Shown here piece after piece: positions 38,380-45,766 of a stretch of DNA of 64,000 nucleotides. The DNA is taken from contig NZ_LT629751.1 in assembly GCF_900104805.1 (NCBI RefSeq), forward strand, positions 868,001 to 932,000, written 5' to 3'. Numbering within the stretch: the stretch's first letter is position 1; the number at the start of each line of letters is the position of its first letter. A program made the translations under genes and the position numbers. The notes beneath the pieces are model-generated. The model was not told the origin of the DNA. It did not search any database and worked only from the letters and a program-made list of their open reading frames with translations. This DNA is from Pseudomonas oryzae (lineage in GTDB: Bacteria > Pseudomonadota > Gammaproteobacteria > Pseudomonadales > Pseudomonadaceae).

Positions 38380-38709
38380 ATGAGTGCTCCCGCGATCCAG
38401 TCCGCCCTGCAACAGCTCCACACCCTGGCTACCCAGGCGGCGGGGCAGTCCGCGCAAACGGCCCAGGCTGGCCAGGCGGTCGGGCAGGGCGGCTTCGCCG
38501 CCGAGCTGCGCGCCTCGATCCAGCGCATCAACGAGCTGCAGCAGACCGCCAGCAGCAAGGCTCTGGCGCTGCAGTCCGGCGCGTCCGGCGTGGAGCTGAG
38601 CGACGTGATGGTCGACGTGCAGAAGGCCAGCATCGCCTTCCAGATGGGCGTGCAGGTGCGCAACCGCCTGATCACTGCGTACAAGGACGTGATGAACATG
38701 CAGGTGTGA
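38380..38709 (+). CDS. fliE: Flagellar MS-ring/rod adapter FliE
   Basis: A 109-residue rod-base protein, the standard FliE length. The C-terminal two-thirds (FAAELRASIQRINELQQTASSKALALQSGASGVELSDVMVDVQKASIAFQMGVQVRNRLITAYKDVMNMQV) is the conserved core. It is transcribed divergently from fliF. No strong ribosome-binding site precedes the ATG. Confidence 0.97.
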   Translation: MSAPAIQSALQQLHTLATQAAGQSAQTAQAGQAVGQGGFAAELRASIQRINELQQTASSKALALQSGASGVELSDVMVDVQKASIAFQMGVQVRNRLITAYKDVMNMQV

Positions 38710-38830
38710 TTCAGGCGGTGCCGTTGCTCGCGCGGCTATGCGCATCTTCCCCGGGAGACTCCGGGGGATGATGGTCGCGCACGCGCCGCTCCCGGTTGCC
38801 GCAGCCTCCAGAGGGGACGGGCGCCCTGCC

Positions 38831-38857
38831 TAAAGTCTCCCGGCGGCCTGCCGATAA
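38831..38857 (+). promoter_or_regulatory. Sigma-28 promoter of fliDST
   Basis: TAAAG-N14-GCCGATAA is an exact match to the sigma-28 consensus hexamers, 99 bp upstream of the fliD start in the 246-bp fliE-fliD gap. Confidence 0.9.
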
Positions 38858-38955
38858 CGCTTCAGACAGCGCCCTGCGTCATGCCGCGGGGCATCACCTG
38901 ACAGAGATGCGCCCCGCCTTCGTCGCCGGGGCGTCCGGGTTGCAAGGGGAATCCC

Positions 38956-40302
38956 ATGGCTTCCATTTCCTCGCTGGGCGTCGGCTCCGGGCTCGACCTC
39001 AGTGGTCTGCTCGACCAGCTGGACAGTGCCGAGCGCTTGAAGCTTCAGCCGATCACCACGCAGAAGAAGGCCCAGCAGACCAAGCTGTCGGCCTATGGCC
39101 GGCTGGAGAGCGCGTTGGGCAAGCTGCAGGACGCCGCCAAGAAGTTGGCCGACGGCAAGACCTTCCAGGCGGTCACCAGCAGCATCACCGGCACCGGCGT
39201 GACCGCCGCGGCCAAGGGCGATGCCGTCGCCGGCCGCTACGATGTCACGGTCGCCAAGCTGGCCCAGGCGCAGAGCCTGGCGAGCGTCGGCGTGGCCGAC
39301 CGCACGGCCGACCTCGGGGCTGGAACACTGACGATCACCCAGGGCAGCGGCGCGACGCAGAAGACCCTGACGGTGACCCTGGAGGCCGGTGCCAGCTCGC
39401 TGGAGGATCTGCGCGATGCCATCAACAAGCAGAACGGCGGGGTCAGCGCCAGCATCGTCAACGACGGCAGCGCCACGCCCCATCGCCTGGTGCTGACCGC
39501 CAAGAACACCGGCACCGACGCGCGGATGACCGTGAGCGGTGACTTCGGCAGTGCGCTGGGTCTCACCGAAACGGTGGCGGCGCGCAACGCCGAGCTGAAG
39601 GTCAACGGCATCGACATCGGCAGCCAGTCCAACCTGGTCGAGGGTGCGGTGCAGGGCGTCAGTCTGGCGCTGTCCGCGGAGGGGGGCAGTCATGTGCTCA
39701 CCGTCGAACGCGACAGCGCCGCGATCAAGTCGTCGGTGACCGGGTTCGTCGATGCCTGGAACTCGCTGCAGAGCACCGTTTCCAGCCTAACCGCCTACAA
39801 CGCCGATACCCAGGTGGCCGGCGACCTGCTCGGCGATGCCACCCTGCGCAGCGTGCAGAGCCAGTTGCGCAACGTGCTCACCGCCAGCCTGGGCGAGGGG
39901 GCGCTGTCACGTCTGGCCGATCTCGGCATCGAACTGGAGCTCAAGGGCACCCTCAAGGTCGACAGTGACAAGCTCGACGGCCTGCTCACCAGCGATCTGG
40001 CATCGGTCAGCGGCTTCTTCGCTGGCGTCGGCACTGGCGAGGGCCTGGCCGACAAGCTGAGCAGCACCCTGGATGCAGCTCTCAAGGATGGCGGCGCCCT
40101 CGATGCGGTCAGCAAGGGCGTCGAGGCGCGCATCAAGGCGCTTGGCGAACGCTCCGCGCGGATGGAGGAAAGTATTTCCGCCACCGTCGAGCGCTACCGC
40201 AAGCAGTTCACCCAGCTGGATCTGATGCTGTCGCAGATGAACGCGACGACCAGCTACCTGACCCAGCAGTTCGATGCGCTGAACGCTCAGCTCAAGGGCT
40301 GA
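38956..40302 (+). CDS. fliD: Filament cap protein FliD (HAP2)
   Basis: A 448-residue filament cap. The N-terminal SISSLGVGSGLDLSGLLDQLDSAERLKLQPI and the C-terminal RYRKQFTQLDLMLSQMNATTSYLTQQFDALNAQL form the coiled-coil D0. Central D2/D3 regions are shorter than in many pseudomonads. AGGGGAA precedes the ATG. The cap folds flagellin at the filament tip; no flagellin gene is in the window. Confidence 0.97.
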   Translation: MASISSLGVGSGLDLSGLLDQLDSAERLKLQPITTQKKAQQTKLSAYGRLESALGKLQDAAKKLADGKTFQAVTSSITGTGVTAAAKGDAVAGRYDVTVAKLAQAQSLASVGVADRTADLGAGTLTITQGSGATQKTLTVTLEAGASSLEDLRDAINKQNGGVSASIVNDGSATPHRLVLTAKNTGTDARMTVSGDFGSALGLTETVAARNAELKVNGIDIGSQSNLVEGAVQGVSLALSAEGGSHVLTVERDSAAIKSSVTGFVDAWNSLQSTVSSLTAYNADTQVAGDLLGDATLRSVQSQLRNVLTASLGEGALSRLADLGIELELKGTLKVDSDKLDGLLTSDLASVSGFFAGVGTGEGLADKLSSTLDAALKDGGALDAVSKGVEARIKALGERSARMEESISATVERYRKQFTQLDLMLSQMNATTSYLTQQFDALNAQLKG

Positions 40303-40335
40303 TAATCACTCACTCGCAGAGAGAGAACGAAGAAG

Positions 40336-40740
40336 ATGGTCACCAGTACCATGCGCGGTGCGGCTGCCTATGCCCGGGTGGGTGTGGAGAGCAGTGTCAT
40401 GGCCGCGACGCCTCACCGACTGATCGTCATGCTGTTCGATGGCGCCCAGGGCTCGATCCGCGCGGCGCGCCTGCACATGCAGAACGGCGCCGTCGCCGAG
40501 AAGGGCAAGGCGCTCTCCAAGGCCATCGATATCGTCAATCTCGGCCTGATCGCGGCGCTCGACCCGGAGCAGGGTGGCGAGCTGGCGCAGCGCCTCGAAC
40601 AGCTCTATGAATATGTAGTGCGCCTGCTGCTGCAGGCCAATCTGCACAACGATGTGGCGCGGCTGGACGAGGCCGAGCGTCTGCTCGAGGACATCGGCTC
40701 GGCCTGGCGCGAAATCGGTCCGCAAGTGGACGGTTACTGA
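40336..40740 (+). CDS. fliS: Flagellin export chaperone FliS
   Basis: A 134-residue helical cytosolic chaperone for flagellin. AAAYARVGVESSVMAATPHRLIVMLFDGAQGSIRAARLHMQNG is the strongly conserved FliS N-terminal region. It follows fliD by 33 bp and precedes fliT by 2 bp. Its client gene fliC must lie elsewhere in the genome. Confidence 0.97.
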   Translation: MVTSTMRGAAAYARVGVESSVMAATPHRLIVMLFDGAQGSIRAARLHMQNGAVAEKGKALSKAIDIVNLGLIAALDPEQGGELAQRLEQLYEYVVRLLLQANLHNDVARLDEAERLLEDIGSAWREIGPQVDGY

Positions 40741-40742
40741 GC

Positions 40743-41102
40743 ATGGCCAGTCAATCCGTGGTAATCGACTCCTACCAGCATCTGCTCCAGCAGTCGCAGC
40801 GGATGCTCGAATTCGCCCGTCAGGGCGACTGGTCCAGCCTGGTGCTGGAGAAGTCCCGCTATCTGGTCGAGCTGGAGAATGTCACCCAGTGCGAGCGGCG
40901 CCTCGGCGTCGAGGGCGGCGACCGGGTGCGGCGCGCCTGCCTGCTCGAGCAGATCCTCGAACTGGAAGCGGAGATCCGCAGCTGCCTGCTGGCCCGCCGT
41001 GACGAGCTCGGCCGGCTGATCGGCGTCTCGCGCCGCCAGCTCGAGGTGGGGCGTGCCTATCGCGCCGATGCGCCGGTCGGCCCCGATGGGGGCGGCATGT
41101 GA
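40743..41102 (+). CDS. fliT: FliT-like flagellar chaperone
   Basis: A 119-residue helical protein (IDSYQHLLQQSQRMLEFARQGDWSSLVLEKSRYLVELENV) with the size, composition and gene position of FliT, the FliD chaperone. In enterics FliT also antagonises FlhDC, which is relevant because flhDC is encoded 1.8 kb downstream. Its stop overlaps the next start (GTGA). Sequence similarity within FliT is low, so synteny is part of the evidence. Confidence 0.82.
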   Translation: MASQSVVIDSYQHLLQQSQRMLEFARQGDWSSLVLEKSRYLVELENVTQCERRLGVEGGDRVRRACLLEQILELEAEIRSCLLARRDELGRLIGVSRRQLEVGRAYRADAPVGPDGGGM

Positions 41103-42220
41103 GCGGTATCACGCCGCTGCTGGACACCTTGCTGCATCAGGTGCTGGGGCGGCGTGTGGATATTCCGGTCGTCAAGGATCTGAACGCGGCGGTGTCGGCT
41201 CCGGTGCCGGCGCAGGGGCCGCGTCCCCTGCACAGCGATTCGCGGCTCGATCCGCGCGAGCAGGCGCCGCTGGCGCAGGCCTCGGCGGCGACGCGCAGCC
41301 AGGCCGCCCATGGCCCGGCGCCGCGCACCCCGGGCGCCGGCGAGACGCCGCCGCCGGCCCAGGCGCAGCCGTCGACCAGTACTTCGTTCAGTGCCGCGGC
41401 GCGGCTGATCGGCGACCTGCTGCAGCGCTTTCCGGCGCCGCCGGCGGCCATCGCGCCCGCCGTCCCGCTGCTGACCGAGGCGCTGGTGGGGCCGCAGGCG
41501 GCCGCGCAGATCGCCGGGCAATTGCAGCAGAGCATCCAGTCCAGCGGGCTGTTCTACGAAGCGCACGTGGCGCGCTGGTCGCGTGGCGAACTGCCGCTCG
41601 AGGCGCTGCAGCGCGAGCCGCAGATGCGGGCGTTGCCTCTACCGGCGCAGCCGCCTGCCATGCAGGGTGCGGCGCCGGTGCAGGAGCCGGTCGCGCCCGA
41701 GTCGGCGGCGACGCCTGTGCTGCCCGGCGAACGTCTGTCGCCGGCCGAGCAGCGGCTGGAAGTGCTGGACGAACGCCTGGCGCTCGGCGAGCGCGAGGGT
41801 GGCGCGGTCGGCGAGGCGCAGCTGCCGCTGCTGCGCCAGCAGCTGGAGCTGCTGGCGGCGCCGCAGCTGCGCTGGGAAGGCAATCTCTGGGCCGGGGTGT
41901 TCGTCGCGCTGAACATCCAGCCGCCGCCGGCGGAGCCGCGGGCTGAAGGCGACGGCGAGCGCGAAGGCGAGGGCTCGCCGGGGCAGGGGGCGTGGCAGGT
42001 GCGCCTGGCCTTGCGCCTCGAGGGGCATGGCGAGCTGGAGGTGGCGATCAGCCTGCAGGGCGAGCGGCTGGCGCTGACCCTGCAGACCGAGTCGGCCAGC
42101 CTGCGTGGCTACTTCGTACAGACCCGTGGGGCGCTGGAGGAGTGCCTGGCCGGTCATGGCTTCAGCGAGGTGAGTCTGCACCTGCTCGACCGCGACGGGG
42201 AGGCCGACGATGGCCGATGA
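41099..42220 (+). CDS. Second FliK-like protein (Flg_hook C-terminal domain)
   Basis: A 373-residue protein with a GTG start overlapping the fliT stop by 4 bp. The N-terminal ~260 residues are low-complexity and Pro/Ala-rich. The C-terminal ~100 (GAWQVRLALRLEGHGELEVAISLQGERLALTLQTESASLRGYFVQTRGALEECLAGHGFSEVSLHLL) resemble the FliK substrate-switching domain. It overlaps by 11 bp a small FlhB C-terminal-like gene. FliK and FlhB normally interact at the substrate-specificity switch, so the pair may form an auxiliary switch module. The window also encodes a canonical fliK at 31.5-32.8 kb. Confidence 0.8.
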   Translation: MSGITPLLDTLLHQVLGRRVDIPVVKDLNAAVSAPVPAQGPRPLHSDSRLDPREQAPLAQASAATRSQAAHGPAPRTPGAGETPPPAQAQPSTSTSFSAAARLIGDLLQRFPAPPAAIAPAVPLLTEALVGPQAAAQIAGQLQQSIQSSGLFYEAHVARWSRGELPLEALQREPQMRALPLPAQPPAMQGAAPVQEPVAPESAATPVLPGERLSPAEQRLEVLDERLALGEREGGAVGEAQLPLLRQQLELLAAPQLRWEGNLWAGVFVALNIQPPPAEPRAEGDGEREGEGSPGQGAWQVRLALRLEGHGELEVAISLQGERLALTLQTESASLRGYFVQTRGALEECLAGHGFSEVSLHLLDRDGEADDGR

Positions 42221-42488
42221 GCACCTTCGGGCGCGGCGGCGCCAGGCGCTGGCGCTCGCCTACCGTGACGGCGAGCAGGCGCCGCGGCTGGTGGCCAAGG
42301 GCTATGGCGAGGTGGCCGAACGCATCATCGCCGAGGCGCGCCGGCACGGCGTGCCGATCCACGACTCGCCCGAGCTGGTCGGCCTGCTGATGCAGGTGGA
42401 CCTCGATGCGCGGATTCCGCCGCAGCTGTATCAGGTGGTCGGCGAGCTGCTGGCCTGGGCGGGCAGGCTGCAGGCGCTGCAAAAGTAG
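42210..42488 (+). CDS. FlhB C-terminal-domain-like protein (FhlB)
   Basis: A 92-residue protein resembling only the cytoplasmic C-terminal part of FlhB: ALAYRDGEQAPRLVAKGYGEVAERIIAEARRHGVPIHDSPELVGLLMQVDLDARIPPQLYQVVGELLAW. It has no membrane helices and no NPTH autocleavage motif; the equivalent of the post-cleavage segment is what remains. Such stand-alone proteins occur in several proteobacteria and can partly replace the FlhB C-terminus. It is encoded with the second FliK-like protein, just before the AT-rich flhDC upstream region. Confidence 0.88.
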   Translation: MADEHLRARRRQALALAYRDGEQAPRLVAKGYGEVAERIIAEARRHGVPIHDSPELVGLLMQVDLDARIPPQLYQVVGELLAWAGRLQALQK

Positions 42489-42864
42489 CGCCATATTTTT
42501 GATGCAGATCAAGGGAGTGCGTCGGCGCTGGTGGCTTTTAGCACTGTATAGGTTTTTTGCAAGTGTTTTTTTGGCGCCAAATAGCTGTTTTTTGCGTGTT
42601 TTGCCCGCTTTTATGAGATCGGTTATCGATTGGATTCCGCATATATCCTTTGGTTGTGCTACCTGGTTCACATTTTTGCGTGATAGCATTTCATCGCAGG
42701 CGGAACTTGGACGTCAGACAAGTGTCGCCGAGCCTTCGTAATGCACAGCCGGAGTCCAATGCCAAGAGTGGCGTCAAAAGCGCTGTCACGGTTGTGTACA
42801 ACTATTAGCTTGAGTCGCTGGGCGGCGTGCAGCCTTGATGACGTTTGAATTTCAAGGGTTAATC
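42489..42864 (+). promoter_or_regulatory. AT-rich flhDC upstream regulatory region
   Basis: This 376-bp gap has much lower GC than its surroundings and no supported gene. It holds an FNR-type dyad (42499-42512), T-runs with two TTTTTTGC copies, the palindrome TTTGGCGCCAAA (42570-42581), a GAACTT box at 42703-42708 that could be an extracytoplasmic sigma -35 (its -10 partner is poor), and GTTGT-GT-ACAAC (42791-42802). AAGGG lies 8 bp before the flhD ATG. No single promoter could be fixed by eye. The density of sites fits a heavily regulated master operon. Confidence 0.6.
42499..42512. promoter_or_regulatory. FNR/Anr/CydR-type box upstream of flhDC
   Basis: TTGAT-GCAG-ATCAA is a perfect match to the FNR-family consensus TTGAT-N4-ATCAA, centred 360 bp upstream of the flhD start. 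In Azotobacter vinelandii the FNR homologue CydR is reported to lower flhDC expression. That this site acts on flhDC rather than the upstream gene end is inference. Confidence 0.65.
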
Positions 42865-43188
42865 ATGAGTGTCGATAGTCTGCTGGACGATATCCAGGAG
42901 CTGAATCTCTCCTACCTGCTGCTGGCGCAGAAGCTGCTGCGCGAGGATCCGGTGACCGCTCAGTTCCGTCTCAAGCTCAATCCGCAGACTGCCGAGCTGA
43001 TCGGCGGGCTGTCGGCCAAGCAGCTCATGCAGCTGTCCCGCACCCGCCAGTTGCTCTGCCGGATGGTGCTGGATGATGCCGAACAGCTGGCGCAATTGAC
43101 CCAGAACCAGCGCGAACAGGACCTCGGGCGGATCCATGCCGCCCTGTTGATGGCGTCGGTGTCGCCCGTGGCTGCAACTGCTGGCTGA
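42865..43188 (+). CDS. flhD: Flagellar master regulator subunit FlhD
   Basis: A 107-residue helical protein. ATG 42865 is used because AAGGG precedes it and the product starts [29 protein letters not shown], the conserved FlhD N-terminus. An upstream ATG at 42835 would add 10 residues. FlhD4C2 activates class II flagellar promoters with sigma-70. FlhD proteins are usual in enterics and many betaproteobacteria but rare in the Pseudomonas lineage, which normally uses FleQ. Confidence 0.96.
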   Translation: MSVDSLLDDIQELNLSYLLLAQKLLREDPVTAQFRLKLNPQTAELIGGLSAKQLMQLSRTRQLLCRMVLDDAEQLAQLTQNQREQDLGRIHAALLMASVSPVAATAG

Positions 43189-43199
43189 GTAGGTGCTTC

Positions 43200-43802
43200 A
43201 TGAGCGAAAAGAGTCTGCTCAACGAAATGCAGCAGGTGCAGCTGGCGATCGACCTGATCGAGCTGGGTGCGCGGCTGCAGGTGCTCGAGACGGAAACCGA
43301 TCTCAGCCGGGGGCGGCTGATTCGCCTGTACAAGGAAGTGCGCGGCGTGTCGCCGCCGAAGGGCATGCTGCCGTTCTCCACCGACTGGTTCGTGACCTGG
43401 CTGCCGAATATCCACTCGTCGCTGTTCTACAACATCTACGAGAGTCTGGTGCTCAGTCACGGCTGCGAGCGCATGGAGGCCTTCGTCAAAGCCTATCGCC
43501 TGTATCTCGAGCATGTCGACCTGGCCGAGGACAGCGAGGTGGTGCTCGGGCTGACGCGCGCCTGGACCCTGGTGCGCTTCTTCGAGAGCGAAATGCTCGA
43601 GCTGGTGAGCTGCACCAACTGCAGCGGTCGCTTCGTTGCCCATGCGCACGCGCCCAAGCGGGGCTACGTGTGCGGCATCTGCCAGCCGCCGTCGCGCGCC
43701 GGCAAGACCCGCAAGCAGCGCGAGGCCAGCCTCGAGGCCACCGCCAGCGGTGGCGAAGAGGTCGGCTTCGGCGATGCGCCGCTGGCGGTCGCCTGCGGCT
43801 GA
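43200..43802 (+). CDS. flhC: Flagellar master regulator subunit FlhC
   Basis: A 200-residue protein, 11 bp after flhD. The zinc site C138-x2-C141...C158-x2-C161 matches the enteric FlhC spacing almost residue for residue. [46 protein letters not shown] is the conserved N-terminal region. It forms the DNA-binding part of FlhD4C2. A hairpin follows the gene. Confidence 0.97.
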   Translation: MSEKSLLNEMQQVQLAIDLIELGARLQVLETETDLSRGRLIRLYKEVRGVSPPKGMLPFSTDWFVTWLPNIHSSLFYNIYESLVLSHGCERMEAFVKAYRLYLEHVDLAEDSEVVLGLTRAWTLVRFFESEMLELVSCTNCSGRFVAHAHAPKRGYVCGICQPPSRAGKTRKQREASLEATASGGEEVGFGDAPLAVACG

Positions 43803-43813
43803 TGTTTCCCTCC

Positions 43814-43836
43814 GGGGCGCCCGCTCGTGGCGCCCC
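43814..43836 (+). terminator. Hairpin after flhC
   Basis: GGGGCGCC (43814-43821) pairs perfectly with GGCGCCCC (43829-43836) around a 7-nt loop, 11 bp after the flhC stop and before the motA promoter. No T-tract is present. It probably separates flhDC from the motor-chemotaxis transcript. Confidence 0.55.
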
Positions 43837-43900
43837 TGGTGGCTCGCCCACCCCCTGCCGCGCCGTATCGGCTCCGTTTCCCGCTTCGCGCATGGCCCCC

Positions 43901-43927
43901 TCAAGTTTCGCCGGCGATTGCCGATAG
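43901..43927 (+). promoter_or_regulatory. Sigma-28 promoter of motAB-cheAW
   Basis: TCAAG-N14-GCCGATAG lies 41 bp upstream of the motA GTG. It matches the promoter class that drives the mocha operon (motAB-cheAW) in enterics. Confidence 0.85.
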
Positions 43928-43968
43928 CACAGAAGTCATCTCCTGATCTGACCCAAGGAAGCGTTGTC

Positions 43969-44850
43969 GTGCTGATCGTGATCGGATTCGCCGTGGTCCT
44001 CATTTCCGTGTTCGGTGGCTATGTGCTGTCCGGGGGCAGTCTCGGCCCGCTCTATCAACCCACCGAAGTGCTGATCATCTGCGGCGCGGCGCTGGGCGCC
44101 TTCCTCGCCGCCAACCATGGCAAGGCGATCAAGGGCACGTTCAAGGTCGCCTCCACCCTCAAGCGCAGTCTCAAGTACGACAAGGCGATGTACATGGAGG
44201 TGCTGGCCCTGCAGTACAAGCTGCTGGCCAAGGCCCGGCGCGACGGCATGCTGTCGATCGAGCGCGACATCGACAGTCCGGCGGAAAGTGCGCTGTTCGC
44301 CGAGCATCCGGCGCTGCTCGAGGACACCATGATCATGCACTTCCTCACCGACTACCTGCGCCTGATGGTCAGCGGCAACATGAGCGCCCACGAGATCGAC
44401 GAGCTGATGCTGCACGAGATCGAGTCGTTCGAGCACGAGGCACACCTGCCGGCGGACGCGCTGAGCAAGGTCAGCGACGGCCTGCCGGCGTTCGGCATCG
44501 TCGCCGCGGTGATGGGCGTGGTGAAGACCCTGAGCATGGCCGCCGGCGCCCCGCCGGAGGAAATGGGCATGATGATCGCCCACGCCCTGGTCGGCACCTT
44601 CCTCGGCATCCTGCTGGCCTATGGCTTCGTCGCGCCGCTGGCCAGCCGCATCGGTCGTCAGGTAGCCGAGGCGGTGAAGATGCTGCAGTGCCTGCGGGTC
44701 ACCCTGCTGGCCAGCATCAACGGCTATCCGCCGCAGATCGCCGTCGAGTTCGGGCGCAAGGCGCTGGACATCGTCGAGCGGCCGACCGCCGCCGAACTGG
44801 AAGAGCACGTGCGCAACCAGAAGCCGGCGGCCGCGGCAGGTAGTGCATGA
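43969..44850 (+). CDS. motA: Flagellar stator protein MotA
   Basis: A 293-residue stator subunit with four hydrophobic segments. The GTG at 43969 is preferred: AAGGAAG lies ~7 bp upstream and the product starts VLIVIGFAVVLISVFGGYVLSGG. The torque loop contains charged residues (LKYDKAMYMEVLALQYKLLAKARRDG) and the C-terminal pair of helices includes the conserved FGIVAAVMGVVKTLS. It overlaps motB by 4 bp. Confidence 0.97.
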   Translation: MLIVIGFAVVLISVFGGYVLSGGSLGPLYQPTEVLIICGAALGAFLAANHGKAIKGTFKVASTLKRSLKYDKAMYMEVLALQYKLLAKARRDGMLSIERDIDSPAESALFAEHPALLEDTMIMHFLTDYLRLMVSGNMSAHEIDELMLHEIESFEHEAHLPADALSKVSDGLPAFGIVAAVMGVVKTLSMAAGAPPEEMGMMIAHALVGTFLGILLAYGFVAPLASRIGRQVAEAVKMLQCLRVTLLASINGYPPQIAVEFGRKALDIVERPTAAELEEHVRNQKPAAAAGSA

Positions 44851-45758
44851 GCGACCACGACCGCCCGATCATCATCGTCCGCCGCAAGAAGGTCGCCCAC
44901 GGCCATCACGGCGGCGCCTGGAAGATCGCCTTCGCCGACTTCATGACCGCGATGATGGCGTTCTTCCTGGTCATGTGGATTCTCGCCTCCTCGGACGAGA
45001 AGACCCGCCAGTCGGTCGCCGAGTACTTCAGCACGCCCCTGGTGGTGGCCATGGCCGGTGGCGACAAGCCCACCGCCAGCGACAGCGCGATTCCCGGCGG
45101 CGGCCCCGACCCGACCCACGCCGAGGGCGAGCGGATGCGCATCGACCTGCGCGAGAAGACCCGCAGCAGCGACGAGCAGGCGCGTCTGCAGGATCTGAAG
45201 AAGCGCATCGAGGCGGTGATCGAGAACGATCCGGCGCTGCGCGAACTGCGCGAACAGATCCGCCTCGAGCTGACCCCCGAAGGCCTGCGCATCCAGCTGG
45301 TGGATACCGAGTCGCGGCCGATGTTCGAGGTCGGCAGCGCGCGCGTCGCTCCCTATCTGCGCAGCCTGCTGCGGACCATCGCGCCGATGCTCAACGAATT
45401 GCCCAACAGCATCCAGATCACCGGACATACCGACAGCCGTCCCTACCCGGGTGGCGAGGTCGGCTACGGCAACTGGGAGCTGTCCAGCGAGCGCGCCAAT
45501 GCCTCGCGCCGCGAACTGGTGGCTGGCGGCCTGTCCCTGGACAAGCTCCTGCGGGTGGCCGGCATGGCCGACCGCGTGCCCTTCGAGGGGGCCGGTCCGC
45601 ACGACCCGATGAACCGGCGCATCGCGGTGATCGTCCTCGATTCGCGAACCGCCGCCGCCATCCTGGAGCAGAGCTCCTTCACCCCGGAGGCCGAACCCGC
45701 GCCGACGCCGAGCGTCCCGCCCGTTCCCGCCACCGGCACCCCCCCAACGCCCGAGTGA
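44847..45758 (+). CDS. motB: Flagellar stator protein MotB
   Basis: A 303-residue stator subunit. A single membrane helix (FADFMTAMMAFFLVMWILAS) carries the proton-binding D31, equivalent to enteric D32, so the stator is predicted to be proton-driven. The C-terminal OmpA-like domain (SIQITGHTDSRPYP, NWELSSERANASRRELVAGG) binds peptidoglycan. A Pro-rich tail ends the protein 8 bp before cheA. Confidence 0.97.
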   Translation: MSDHDRPIIIVRRKKVAHGHHGGAWKIAFADFMTAMMAFFLVMWILASSDEKTRQSVAEYFSTPLVVAMAGGDKPTASDSAIPGGGPDPTHAEGERMRIDLREKTRSSDEQARLQDLKKRIEAVIENDPALRELREQIRLELTPEGLRIQLVDTESRPMFEVGSARVAPYLRSLLRTIAPMLNELPNSIQITGHTDSRPYPGGEVGYGNWELSSERANASRRELVAGGLSLDKLLRVAGMADRVPFEGAGPHDPMNRRIAVIVLDSRTAAAILEQSSFTPEAEPAPTPSVPPVPATGTPPTPE

Positions 45759-45766
45759 GAGCCTGC

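Noticed and set aside
42703-42729. An AlgU/sigma-E promoter for flhDC (GAACTT at 42703-42708)
   Set aside because: The -10 at the right spacing reads TCGCC rather than TCTGA, so it is kept only as a weak possibility.
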